Shown in pieces: positions 33,159-41,481 of a stretch of 64,000 nucleotides of DNA. How positions within the stretch are numbered: position 1 is the first letter of the stretch; each line of letters starts with the position of its first letter. Where the stretch lies: positions 2,604,001 through 2,668,000 of the forward strand of contig NZ_CP019420.1 of assembly GCF_001984215.1 (NCBI RefSeq). The letters are read 5' to 3'. The stretch is from Mycobacterium sp. MS1601 (GTDB lineage Bacteria; Actinomycetota; Actinomycetes; Mycobacteriales; Mycobacteriaceae). The notes under the pieces were generated by a model. It saw only the letters and a list, made by a program, of their open reading frames with translations, searched no databases and was not told where the DNA came from. Position numbers and translations under genes: made by a program.

Positions 33159-34313
33159 TCACAAGGATGTGAGTTGTGGCTTCAGCACTACTTTCGTCCA
33201 ACCGTCGTCGCGAGCGTCGAAGTGTTCGTAGGCGCTCGCCGCATCAGACAACGGCAGCTCGTGAGACACGATCCACGACGGCGTGGCCTTGCCTTCGTGA
33301 ATCAATGCTCGCAACTCACGGTTGTAACGCTTGACGTTGGCCTGCCCGGTTGCCATCCGTTGGCCCTTAAGCCAGAAGTTGCCCATCTCGAAAGAGATCC
33401 TGCCCTTCTTTCGATCTTCGTCCGGCGCGCCGGGATCCTGTGGCAGGTACAAGCCCACGACGCCGATTCCGCCGGTGAATTTGACTGCTTGCACCAGGTC
33501 ATTGAGGACCATCGACGGATCCTCATGCCCTTGGGGGTCGTGTGCCTGATAACCGATACATTCGCAACCGCAGTCTGCTCCGGCACCGCCGGTCTGTTCC
33601 AGGATCTGCTCGACGGCAGGTCCTTTCGAATCGTCGATTGGGATGACTCCGATCTGTTCGGCCAACTTGAGCCGGTCGGGGTGGCGATCGACGATCATCA
33701 CTTTGGCGGCCCCCTTGATCATTGCCGAGTGGGCCGCCATCAAACCGACCGGACCTGCACCGTAGACCACGATCGAATCACCGGGTTGAAGTCCGGCGAG
33801 CTCCGTGCAGTGCCAGCCCGTCGGAAAGATGTCCGACAGCATCACGTAGTCGTTTTCCTTCTCTTGCGCATCTTCTGGCAACTTCAAACAGTTCGAATCG
33901 CCGAACGGCACCCGCAAGTACTCGGCTTGTCCGCCGCTGTATGGTCCCATGCCCGCGAAGCCGTAGGCTGCCCCGACCATGTCCGGGTCAGGATTGTTGG
34001 TCAGACAGTAAGCTGTCAGTCCTTTCTCACAGTTCCGACAGAAGCCGCAGCTGATATTGAACGGAAGGCAGACCCGGTCGCCTACCTTCACCGAGACCAC
34101 CGCCGCCCCGACGTCGACGACCTCGCCGAGATTCTCGTGACCCAGAATCCTGCCTGTTTCCATCGCTGTTCGACCCTCATACATATGAAGATCGGATCCG
34201 CAGATGTTCGTGGTGGTGATTCGGACGAGTACATCGGTGGGAGCTGTGATGATCGGATCCGGTACGTCCTCGACGCGGATCTGCATGGGCGCCTCGTATA
34301 CAACAGCTTTCAT
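33159..34313 (-). CDS. Zinc alcohol dehydrogenase, glutathione-independent formaldehyde dehydrogenase type
   Basis: A 384-aa medium-chain dehydrogenase. Catalytic zinc ligands: Cys in TTNICGSDLHMYEGR, His-Glu in GRILGHENLGEVV, plus a structural zinc loop ISCGFCRNCEKGLTAYC. The NAD site is VVYGAGPVGLMAAHSA followed by acidic IVDRHPDR, favouring NAD. Inserted segments (CIGYQAHDPQGHEDPS, GLYLPQDPGAPDEDRKKG) are typical of the Pseudomonas-type formaldehyde dismutase/dehydrogenase. ATG 34313 follows AGGAGACCTG. It should detoxify formaldehyde or a related aldehyde without glutathione; nearby one-carbon-yielding catabolism could be a source. Confidence 0.9.
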   Translation of the reverse strand: MKAVVYEAPMQIRVEDVPDPIITAPTDVLVRITTTNICGSDLHMYEGRTAMETGRILGHENLGEVVDVGAAVVSVKVGDRVCLPFNISCGFCRNCEKGLTAYCLTNNPDPDMVGAAYGFAGMGPYSGGQAEYLRVPFGDSNCLKLPEDAQEKENDYVMLSDIFPTGWHCTELAGLQPGDSIVVYGAGPVGLMAAHSAMIKGAAKVMIVDRHPDRLKLAEQIGVIPIDDSKGPAVEQILEQTGGAGADCGCECIGYQAHDPQGHEDPSMVLNDLVQAVKFTGGIGVVGLYLPQDPGAPDEDRKKGRISFEMGNFWLKGQRMATGQANVKRYNRELRALIHEGKATPSWIVSHELPLSDAASAYEHFDARDDGWTKVVLKPQLTSL

Positions 34314-34602
34314 CAGGTCTCCTAATTTGCTCACAGGGTCGTGGTGACCACGTTGTTATCGACCTCCCGACGCGATCGCGCTGCGTCCGGCACCAGACTT
34401 CTACAAGACGATGCTGACGTCTTGGTCGCATCAGGGCGAATTCATCGCGCCTCCTTAGCCCTAACGGGAGGATCCCCCGTCACGGTCCGCCGGGGAGTTC
34501 GGCCTGAAAGGTCCAGCGGTAACGCGCCTTTGTGTGCTGGTGGGTTCATGCGCGGTGTCGTGTGCCGCTTGCACCATGGAGAACGTCGAAAGGAGCCCCT
34601 AC
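34314..34602. promoter_or_regulatory. Divergent control region of formaldehyde dehydrogenase and aldo/keto reductase genes
   Basis: A 289-bp gap. A near-start palindrome CGTGGTGACCACG (34340-34352, 6-bp arms, one central base) is a candidate operator for the dehydrogenase. On the minus strand an isolated CTAAGGAGG site precedes an ATG at 34443 that opens only a four-codon frame before TGA, possibly a leader peptide. The aldo/keto reductase gene has its own AAAGGAGC site. Confidence 0.4.
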
Positions 34603-35445
34603 ATGATCCCGACCCGTGCCATACCGCCGGCTTCCGGCGCCAAACACGCAGACCTCGGTCAGGGAACGTGGCATTTCGCCGAGAACACCGCGCTACGATC
34701 CGAGGAGGTCGCCTCGATCCGGCTCGGTATTGACTTGGGGATGACGGTGATTGATACCGCCGAGATGTACGGCAACGGTGCCGCTGAAGCCTTGGTTGGC
34801 GAAGCGATAGCGGGACAGCGCAATAAAGTTTTCCTGGTCGACAAGGTGCTTCCGCACCACGCCACCCGTGAGGGCACCTTTCGCGCGTGCGAGGCAAGCT
34901 TGCGAAGATTGGGCGTGGATCACATCGATCTTTACGTGTTGCACTGGCGGGGTGCCATCCCGTTGTCCGATACGATCGAAGGTTTCACCGATTTGAAGCG
35001 GCGCGGGATGATCCGGCACTGGGGCGTAAGCAATTTCGACATAGACGACGTGGTGGAGCTGTTGGCTGTCACGGGCGGTGTCGGAGTCCAGGCGAATCAG
35101 ATCCTTTACAACCTGACCCGGCGCGGCCCGGAGTACGCGCTGCTGCCGTGGCTGGCTCAACAGGGGATAGCGGCCATGGCGTACTCGCCGATTGAGCAGG
35201 GTCGGCTGCTTCGCCACCCGGCGCTACAGCGGATTGCGCAGCGGCACAATGCCACTCCTGCGCAGGTCGCGCTGGCGTGGGTGCACCGCCACGGCGGGGT
35301 CACCGCGATCCCGCGTGCTCGCAGACTTTCCCACGTTCGACAGAATGCCGCCGCTAGAGACATCGAGCTGACCCATGTGGACCTCGGCGATCTCGATCAA
35401 GCGTTCCCGCCACCCACCAAGCCGCACCCGCTCGAGGTTCTGTGA
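34603..35445 (+). CDS. Aldo/keto reductase
   Basis: NADPH-dependent reductase of 280 aa, (alpha/beta)8 barrel. The catalytic tetrad is recognisable: Asp and Tyr in MTVIDTAEMYGNGAAE, Lys in VFLVDKVLP and His in DLYVLHWRGAIPL. Later motifs GVSNFDIDDV and AIPRARRLSHVRQNA match cofactor-binding segments. ATG 34603 has an AAAGGAGC ribosome site and was chosen over an in-frame start 69 nt upstream. Divergent from the formaldehyde dehydrogenase gene, so both may respond to reactive aldehydes. This subgroup (280 aa, bacterial 2,5-diketogluconate-reductase relatives) has broad specificity. Confidence 0.9.
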   Translation: MIPTRAIPPASGAKHADLGQGTWHFAENTALRSEEVASIRLGIDLGMTVIDTAEMYGNGAAEALVGEAIAGQRNKVFLVDKVLPHHATREGTFRACEASLRRLGVDHIDLYVLHWRGAIPLSDTIEGFTDLKRRGMIRHWGVSNFDIDDVVELLAVTGGVGVQANQILYNLTRRGPEYALLPWLAQQGIAAMAYSPIEQGRLLRHPALQRIAQRHNATPAQVALAWVHRHGGVTAIPRARRLSHVRQNAAARDIELTHVDLGDLDQAFPPPTKPHPLEVL

Positions 35446-35542
35446 ACGGTGGCCGTCACAGGCGGTTGGCGAGCCCACCAAGTCAATATTGTCGAGCACC
35501 AACCCAATCAAGGAGGTTGATGAGGATAAGCGATAAGCCAGA

Positions 35543-37261
35543 CTAGTCGTCGCTGGGTAGCGGGGTCCCGGTGATGCGCACAATCCGGGTCGCCAGGTGC
35601 AAGTTCAGCCTGTCCTCGACGTCATGCAGGTCGCGCCCTGAGATATCGCGTATGCGGCCGAGCCGGTAGCGCAGCGTGCTTCTGTGAATGGTCAGCGACT
35701 CTGCTGCGGCGTCGTAGTTCCCGCCGCAATCCAGGTAGTGGGTGAGCGTCACGACCAAATCGGCGTTCTTCTTGCGATCGTAGCTGAGCAGCGGACCCAG
35801 CCATTCGGCGACGAAGGCGTCGACTTCCGGCCTGTCGCTGGCGCGATCAAGGATGCGGTACAGGCCGAGATCGTCGAAGCGTTGGGCGCCGTGCGGCGAC
35901 ATTGATTCCTTTTTCACCTGCAACGCCCGCTGTGCCTCTGCAAATGAGCGCGGCAAGTCGGACGGAGCGGCGGCCGCCGAACCTATTCCGATGGACCCTT
36001 GTTCGGAACCAACATCGATGGAGATGGCCCGGTGGAGCGAGAGGGGCTCGGGTACACCGTCTGTGAGCAGGATGGTGATCGCAGGCCTTCTCACCGCAAG
36101 GGCGTTCATTCGCGCGTTGGTAGCCCACTTGCGTGCGGCTGTGGTGATCTCGTCACCGGCGACGCCATGGTGCCAATCCAGAACCGTGACTGTGTGCGCG
36201 ACGCGGAGATTGTGACCGATCACCTCGGCGCGCTGGCACGCGCTCTCATCATCCGTGCCTGCAAGCAAGTCCTCAACAAGGTCGCGGCGTAGCCGCAGCT
36301 CCGTTTCCGCCAAGACACGTTGATGGGCAAATTCGAGTGCCAACACAGTGGCGGCATGTTCGAGCGCCACGATGTCCAGGCGATCGGCCACCCGCTGCGG
36401 ATCGAGCAGGACAACGACACCGTGGACGTTCGACTTCTGCCGTATGAGCCAGAAGATCTGGTTGCCGATCCGCTGCGGGGTGCCGTGCGCAGCCGCGCCA
36501 CGAAGCGTCTCTTCGCGGTTGGCGCCACCGATTGCCCGGTACTGGTTTGACAAGACTCCGCCGGAGCGGGCCCGCTGATTCCCGAACACGTCCTCTACGA
36601 CGACGTCCAACGACGTCAGCTCACGCAGTGCGTCGGCGATTCCCTGTACGCCCGCGCCCGAGCCTGAGACGGCAGTCAGCGTCGCATGTATCCGGTCCTG
36701 TCGTTTGAGCTCGCTGACCAGTTCGGACAGGTGGTTTATGACACGCTGACGTTCCTCGATGTGGGCGCGCTCCTTCTCGAGCAGGTCGGCACTGTGCATC
36801 GCTGCGGCCGTTTGCTGAGCCAAGGCCCTGAGTCGGAACAGTTCCCCCTGGGTGAGAGCGGCCTCGGTCCGTACCACCAATGCACCCTTGGTACCTTCGA
36901 CCGCCTGCAGAGCGATCGCATATCGGCGCTGGCCGTCGGACAGCTCGATGCGCAGATCCGTCCCAAGGCCTGCCGCGACGAGAGAGTCCATGTGGCGATC
37001 GAGAACCCTGTCCGGACTGCGAGCGTCCAACAGCTTTCCGTTCGCGATTCGGTATGTGGCGTCGGTGTGGAACGCCCCAAGAGATGACACCGCATTGGCT
37101 GCCAACTGGAGTACGGAGTCGGCGTCGCGACCGTCGAACATCAACGTCGAAAGGACGTAAACGCCATACAAGCTGGAAAGTTCGACACGGGCATCCTCTG
37201 CCGAGCGCAGCGGGATACGTTCGTAAGGAAAGAACTCACGGTTCTCGGGCGCCACAGTCAA
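35543..37261 (-). CDS. PucR-family (CdaR-like) transcriptional regulator with GAF-type sensor
   Basis: A 572-aa regulator. The N-terminal 170 residues resemble a GAF-type sensor (VLSTLMFDGRDADSVLQLAA, YRIANGKLLDA); a coiled segment (LEKERAHIEERQRVINHLSE) joins a second sensory region. The C terminus is the PucR HTH: VVTLTHYLDCGGNYDAAAES, then LTIHRSTLRYRLGRIRDISG. PucR proteins activate purine or catabolic operons. It is divergent from the MEDS gene and the diiron monooxygenase operon (201-bp gap), the probable target. The start may be the ATG at 37261 or slightly downstream. Confidence 0.88.
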   Translation of the reverse strand: MTVAPENREFFPYERIPLRSAEDARVELSSLYGVYVLSTLMFDGRDADSVLQLAANAVSSLGAFHTDATYRIANGKLLDARSPDRVLDRHMDSLVAAGLGTDLRIELSDGQRRYAIALQAVEGTKGALVVRTEAALTQGELFRLRALAQQTAAAMHSADLLEKERAHIEERQRVINHLSELVSELKRQDRIHATLTAVSGSGAGVQGIADALRELTSLDVVVEDVFGNQRARSGGVLSNQYRAIGGANREETLRGAAAHGTPQRIGNQIFWLIRQKSNVHGVVVLLDPQRVADRLDIVALEHAATVLALEFAHQRVLAETELRLRRDLVEDLLAGTDDESACQRAEVIGHNLRVAHTVTVLDWHHGVAGDEITTAARKWATNARMNALAVRRPAITILLTDGVPEPLSLHRAISIDVGSEQGSIGIGSAAAAPSDLPRSFAEAQRALQVKKESMSPHGAQRFDDLGLYRILDRASDRPEVDAFVAEWLGPLLSYDRKKNADLVVTLTHYLDCGGNYDAAAESLTIHRSTLRYRLGRIRDISGRDLHDVEDRLNLHLATRIVRITGTPLPSDD

Positions 37262-37462
37262 TTAGATCCCGCTCCTATGCCGCGTTCAACCGGCAACCAA
37301 GCTTCCCACACCGCGACCGCGTATTCTTCGGCCTGGCAGGACAGTTCTGGCCGCAGTTTTGGCCTCAGCGGCTGCAATCGGACATTGACCGCGACTTCTG
37401 CCCCAGAAACGGGCTAGGGTCACCGGGACTGCACACAACTTCAGCCGATCGGGGGGTGGAGC

Positions 37463-38149
37463 GTGTCCGATGCCCTCGATTGGAGTGCTGCCGGCATCAA
37501 GGCCACGCCGGGCGACCATATCTGTGGCCTGTACATCAACCAGATCCAGCGTGACCAGATCATGCTTCCCTTCCTCGAAGCAGGCCTTGCTGCCGGCGAC
37601 AAGTGCATCTGCGTTGTCGACGGGACCGATCCGAACGACGTTGTCACCGCTTTGAGTACACATCTAGACATCGCCACGTCCGTTGCCGACAAGCAACTCG
37701 AGGTCATCCGGGCACCCGACATGTACCTGCGGTCCGGAGGCTTTTCGGCCGATGAGGTGATCAGTTCCTGGAAGGCCGCCATGTCCGACGTCATGTACGA
37801 CGGGCGATACGACGTGGTGCGGGCGGTGGAGGCATGGTCATCTCGCGACGTCGTGCCCGACATGGACGAGCTCATGTTGCTCGAAGCCGAGATGAATCGG
37901 TTTTTGCCGTTGTTTCCCCAGGTTGTCGTATGCCTGTACGACATCGATCGCTTCGGCAGCGCCATCATCGTCAATCTGCTCAAGACGCATCCGCGAATGC
38001 TGATCGGCGGGATGCTCGTCGAAAACCCCTATTACATGTCACCCGACGAACTCCTTCACATGGCAGAGCGCGGAGATTCAGCGGCCGCGGATGCCGACAT
38101 CAATGAGGCGGCCAAATGGTACTTCGACGAGACGACTGGCTCGAACTAG
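37463..38149 (+). CDS. MEDS-domain sensory protein (DcmR-like)
   Basis: A 228-aa single-domain protein of the MEDS (methanogen/methylotroph DcmR sensory) type: GDHICGLYINQIQRDQIMLP, FLEAGLAAGDKCICVVDG, then VVRAVEAWSSRDVVPDMDE and FGSAIIVNLLKTHPRMLIGG. MEDS domains are thought to sense hydrocarbon or halogenated ligands and occur in regulators and kinases; here no output domain is fused. GTG start. Its 3' end overlaps the monooxygenase alpha-subunit start by 34 nt in another frame, so its translation is coupled to that of the oxygenase. Confidence 0.82.
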   Translation: MSDALDWSAAGIKATPGDHICGLYINQIQRDQIMLPFLEAGLAAGDKCICVVDGTDPNDVVTALSTHLDIATSVADKQLEVIRAPDMYLRSGGFSADEVISSWKAAMSDVMYDGRYDVVRAVEAWSSRDVVPDMDELMLLEAEMNRFLPLFPQVVVCLYDIDRFGSAIIVNLLKTHPRMLIGGMLVENPYYMSPDELLHMAERGDSAAADADINEAAKWYFDETTGSN

Positions 38150-39597
38150 CCCGCAAGGTCAACTGGACACCCCGTTATGTCAGTGAGCGGGAGCTGTTTC
38201 CTGAGGAACTCAGCGGCCACCCCTGGCTACTGCAAGAAGCTTGGCGCGATTGGAACGAGTCGTACCGCACCACCTACCGCGAATACGTTGCAAACCAACG
38301 TGAGAAGGACGCCGCAGTGCTCGGCGTTCGGGCTGCGTTGGACAAGCCGCACCTGTTCGACGGCCTCGATCCCGGTTGGGTGCAGCTGGTCAAGTTTCAC
38401 AACGGCGCAGTTGCGCTGGTGGAATACGCCGGCGCAGTCGCGGAGTTGCGGATGGCCCGGTTCGGCCGTGACAGCGCCTGGCGGATGATGTCGACTCTGG
38501 GCGCGCTCGACGAGATCCGGCATACCCAGATTCCGTTGCTGATCGGTCACGACATGCTGGCCTACGATGGCAACTTCGACTGGACACACAAGGCTTTTCA
38601 CACCAACGAATGGGTGATTATCGCGGCCAGGCACCTGTTCGACGACATGTTCCTTGCCGCCGACGCAATCGACAGCGCGATCCAACTCAACTTCGTGTTC
38701 GAGACCGGCTTCACCAACCTGCAGTTCATGGCGATGGCGGCAATGGCCGACCGCGCTCACCATCACCTTTTCGAGAAGACATTGGCCAGCATCCAGACCG
38801 ATGAGGCCCGTCATGCGCAGATCGGGCTCCCGGTGATGCGGACGTTGCTGGAGAACGGTTCTCGGCAGCGGGCGCAGTACCTTGTCGACAAGATGTGGTG
38901 GCGATGCTGGCGGTTGTTCCTGGCGCTGACAGGAACAGCGATGGAGTACCTGACCCCGCTCGACGCGCGGAACCGCTCGTTCAAGGAGTTCATGCAAGAG
39001 TGGGTGACGGAACAGTTCATGAAGAACCTTGCTTAATTCGATCTCGAAAGGCCGTGGTTCTGGGACATTTTCGTCGAGGAGCTCGACTACGCGCACCATA
39101 GCTTCCAATTGGGGTTGTACACCTACCGAACCACCCTCTGGTTCGACGTCGCGATGCCCGACGATGCCGAGCGTCAGTGGTTGAATACGAAGTACCCGGA
39201 CTGGGAGGCGACCTACGGCCCAGTGTGGGACCGGCTCGAGCAACGCTGGAAGGCAGGTGGCGAGAGCAACACACTGACCTACGGACTACCCGCTCTGTGC
39301 AACCTCTGTCAGTTGCCAGCGCTGTTCGTCAGGCCCGGCCGGAACACCGCGTGCACCCTGCAGATGAACGGCAGGCGTTACCTTTTCTGCTCCGAACCGT
39401 GCCGCTGGATCTTCGGCCAGGAAAGTTCCCGGTTTGCCGACCACAAGAGCGTGGTCGATCGTATCGTCGTCGGGGAAGCGCCGGGAAAACTCACGGAATT
39501 ACACAAGTGGATGGGACTCGAGGCGCCCGTCGAGACTGGCAAGGACCTGCGACGCGGACTTGATCCGTGGCGCCTCGATCCGATACCCACGGTGTAG
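38116..39597 (+). pseudogene. tmoA: Group-2 diiron monooxygenase alpha subunit (TmoA-like) interrupted by an in-frame stop
   Basis: Hydroxylase alpha subunit of a toluene-4-monooxygenase-type enzyme. Residues 1-306 contain all six diiron ligands: Glu103, Glu133, His136, Glu196, Glu230, His233, each one position below the numbering I recall for T4moH. TAA at 39034-39036 then stops the frame. The same frame continues without a gap: FDLERPWFWD follows, then the normal C-terminal third to 39597 (LGLYTYRTTLWF, CNLCQLPALF). In TmoA an Asp occupies the stop position. No start codon with a ribosome site follows the stop. Real nonsense mutation, sequencing error or readthrough are all open; the downstream subunits are intact. 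Confidence 0.85.
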
Positions 39598-39606
39598 GAG
39601 GCAGCC

Positions 39607-39843
39607 ATGCGCGTCTATCTTTTCGGTTGCGCCAGCGACGACTTCCTGGCGAGGGTTGTGGTGACACCCAGCGAACGCACTGTCGCGCAACTGGCGCAGC
39701 AGCTGGTCGCTTGGGGACTGGCGCCCGAGCGGGGTGGGTCGCTGAGCGTACGCAACGAGGCCGGTGATCTGCTCGATCTCGACTCGACGGTTTCTGCGGC
39801 CGGACTGAGCAATGGTGACGTCTTCACCGTCGAGAGGGGGTGA
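39607..39843 (+). CDS. tmoB: Toluene-monooxygenase gamma subunit (TmoB-like)
   Basis: A 78-aa ubiquitin-like-fold subunit, near the usual 84 aa of TmoB. It reads VYLFGCASDDFLARVVVTPS at the start and GLSNGDVFTVERG at the end, the typical DxF-V terminus. ATG 39607 follows GGAGGCAGCC. It binds the alpha/beta hydroxylase and has no cofactor. Second structural gene in the oxygenase operon, 9 bp after the alpha frame ends. Confidence 0.85.
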   Translation: MRVYLFGCASDDFLARVVVTPSERTVAQLAQQLVAWGLAPERGGSLSVRNEAGDLLDLDSTVSAAGLSNGDVFTVERG

Positions 39844-39853
39844 CGGTGTTGTG

Positions 39854-40168
39854 ATGGAGTGGCTGGACGCGGGGACGCTCGAATTGCTCTGGGAGGGAGA
39901 GATGCTCGCAGTGAGCCTGGCTGATGTCGACGTGGTCCTGTGCAACGTTGGCGGTCTGGTGCATGCCTATCACGACAGTTGTCCGCATCTGGCCAACCCG
40001 TTGTCGGAGGGCAGACTCCGGGACAACCTTCTCACCTGCGCGGCCCATGAGTGGCAGTTCGACGCACAGACAGGCAACGGAGTGAACCCCAAAGACGCTT
40101 GCCTACGCCGCTTTCCGGTACGTATGGATGGAGACCGCATCTTGGTCAACCTCGGGCAGGGCCAGTGA
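39854..40168 (+). CDS. tmoC: Rieske ferredoxin of the diiron monooxygenase (TmoC-like)
   Basis: A 104-aa Rieske [2Fe-2S] protein that delivers electrons to the hydroxylase. Ligands are CPH in DSCPHLANPL and CAAH in LLTCAAHEWQFD. Start is ATG 39854 or the adjacent GTG 39851, behind GAGAGGGGG. It overlaps the next gene by 4 nt (GTGA). A dedicated reductase would be needed to reduce it, but none is encoded in this operon. Confidence 0.9.
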   Translation: MEWLDAGTLELLWEGEMLAVSLADVDVVLCNVGGLVHAYHDSCPHLANPLSEGRLRDNLLTCAAHEWQFDAQTGNGVNPKDACLRRFPVRMDGDRILVNLGQGQ

Positions 40169-40455
40169 ATGCGGCCGAGAGCGTCGGTCCGGTCCTGCAT
40201 GCAACACCGTTCGCACGCAAGGTGATTGCGGCTATCCAGGACGAGAACGAACAGGTGACCGTACAGGACGAGGGGGCTTACATACGCGTGCTGTCGCCTC
40301 GAATCTGCCGGCTGTCGCGGGTCGGGCTCGAGGCAGCGACAGGGGTGAACGTCCGATTTCCTGGGGAGTTGGAGGTGGTGATGTCGTCGTTCACGGGTGC
40401 CATGCGGCTGACCGAGGATGATGCGATCTGGCAACTCGCGGAGGATCCGTGGTGA
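40165..40455 (+). CDS. tmoD: Diiron monooxygenase effector protein (TmoD-like)
   Basis: A 96-aa coupling protein of the MmoB/TmoD family, without cofactors. Recognisable segments are GPVLHATPFARKVIAAIQDE and YIRVLSPRICRLSRVGLEAA, then VVMSSFTGAMRLTEDDAIW. It starts at GTG 40165 overlapping the ferredoxin stop and overlaps the beta-subunit start. It gates substrate entry and oxygen activation in the hydroxylase. Confidence 0.88.
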   Translation: MNAAESVGPVLHATPFARKVIAAIQDENEQVTVQDEGAYIRVLSPRICRLSRVGLEAATGVNVRFPGELEVVMSSFTGAMRLTEDDAIWQLAEDPW

Positions 40456-41450
40456 CCGGGCCTGCTCGGCCGCCGGGGCGCAAGAACTACACCCGACTCA
40501 CGACGGGCCGGCGTATCCCCAGCGATTACGAGCTGATGAGCACGGACCTGCACTACAACTACCCCCGGCGCTTCGAGCTCTCAGCAGGAAACCCTGTCGT
40601 CGACTGGTACTACCGCCACCGTGAAGACTCCGCCCTGCAATCCCGCGACTGGGAGCAGTTCGCCGACCCTCGCCGCACCACCTATCAGATCTACACCAGG
40701 CTGCAGGACGGTCGTGAGGAAATGGTCGACGGTCTGCTCCGCGAGATCGATGACACCGGTTACGACACCCGGCTCGACAGCGAATGGGTGAGCTTCCTCG
40801 ACCGCTGGTACTCCGCACTGCGCTTCCCGGTGCACGGCCTGCAGATGCTGGCTGCCTACGTGGCGCAGATGGCACCTTCGTCGAGGATAACCAACTGCGC
40901 CGCTTTCCAGATGGGCGACGAGATGCGTCGAGTCCAAAGGATCGCTTACAGGACTGTGCAATTGGCCGGACCACCCCTCGATGACGCCGCCGCCCGGCAT
41001 CGGGCTGTGTGGGAGAAGGCTGCAGCCTTCCAACCACTACGCGAACTCATCGAACGTGCGTTGGTCGCCTATGACTGGGGTGAGGCCTTCATCGTGACCA
41101 ACGCGGTTATCAAGCCCCGCATCGACCGACTGGTCAACGAGGAGATCGCGGGCAAGCTCGCGACGGCGAACGGCGACCCGATCATGGCGAGTATCCACTT
41201 TTCGCTCGACGAAGATGCTCGTTGGCACCGTGAGTGGACTGCGGGTCTGGTGCGACACATCGTCGGTGGCGGCGGAGCCAGCGCCGCGGTGGTGTCCGGC
41301 TGGATCGAGAAGTGGACACCGCTGGCGTCCGAGGCGCTGGAGGCCCTCGCCGGCGTCACCGCGCAGGCGCCGGTGCCGTCCGATCCCAGCGTGGTGACCG
41401 CTCGAATCACCGAGGAGGTCTCGGTCGAGCTCAGCGCAGCGCTGGGGTGA
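40449..41450 (+). CDS. tmoE: Diiron monooxygenase beta subunit (TmoE-like)
   Basis: A 333-aa hydroxylase beta subunit with the ferritin-like helical fold but no metal ligands. Landmarks are RRIPSDYELMSTDLHYNYPR, RTTYQIYTRLQDGREEMVDG and WVSFLDRWYSALRFPVHGLQ. Start is GTG 40449 or the next codon GTG 40452, both overlapping the tmoD stop. Last gene of the operon; the reductase normally found next (TmoF) is absent, and the DUF305 gene follows on the opposite strand. Confidence 0.9.
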   Translation: MVTGPARPPGRKNYTRLTTGRRIPSDYELMSTDLHYNYPRRFELSAGNPVVDWYYRHREDSALQSRDWEQFADPRRTTYQIYTRLQDGREEMVDGLLREIDDTGYDTRLDSEWVSFLDRWYSALRFPVHGLQMLAAYVAQMAPSSRITNCAAFQMGDEMRRVQRIAYRTVQLAGPPLDDAAARHRAVWEKAAAFQPLRELIERALVAYDWGEAFIVTNAVIKPRIDRLVNEEIAGKLATANGDPIMASIHFSLDEDARWHREWTAGLVRHIVGGGGASAAVVSGWIEKWTPLASEALEALAGVTAQAPVPSDPSVVTARITEEVSVELSAALG

Positions 41451-41481
41451 CGACACGGTCTTGTGCACATGACCGCGGTCG

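Noticed and set aside
39109..39597. Separate small gene for the C-terminal third of the monooxygenase alpha subunit
   Set aside because: It is in the same frame as the upstream part, directly after one stop codon, with no start codon and ribosome site pair; the region is the normal TmoA C terminus.
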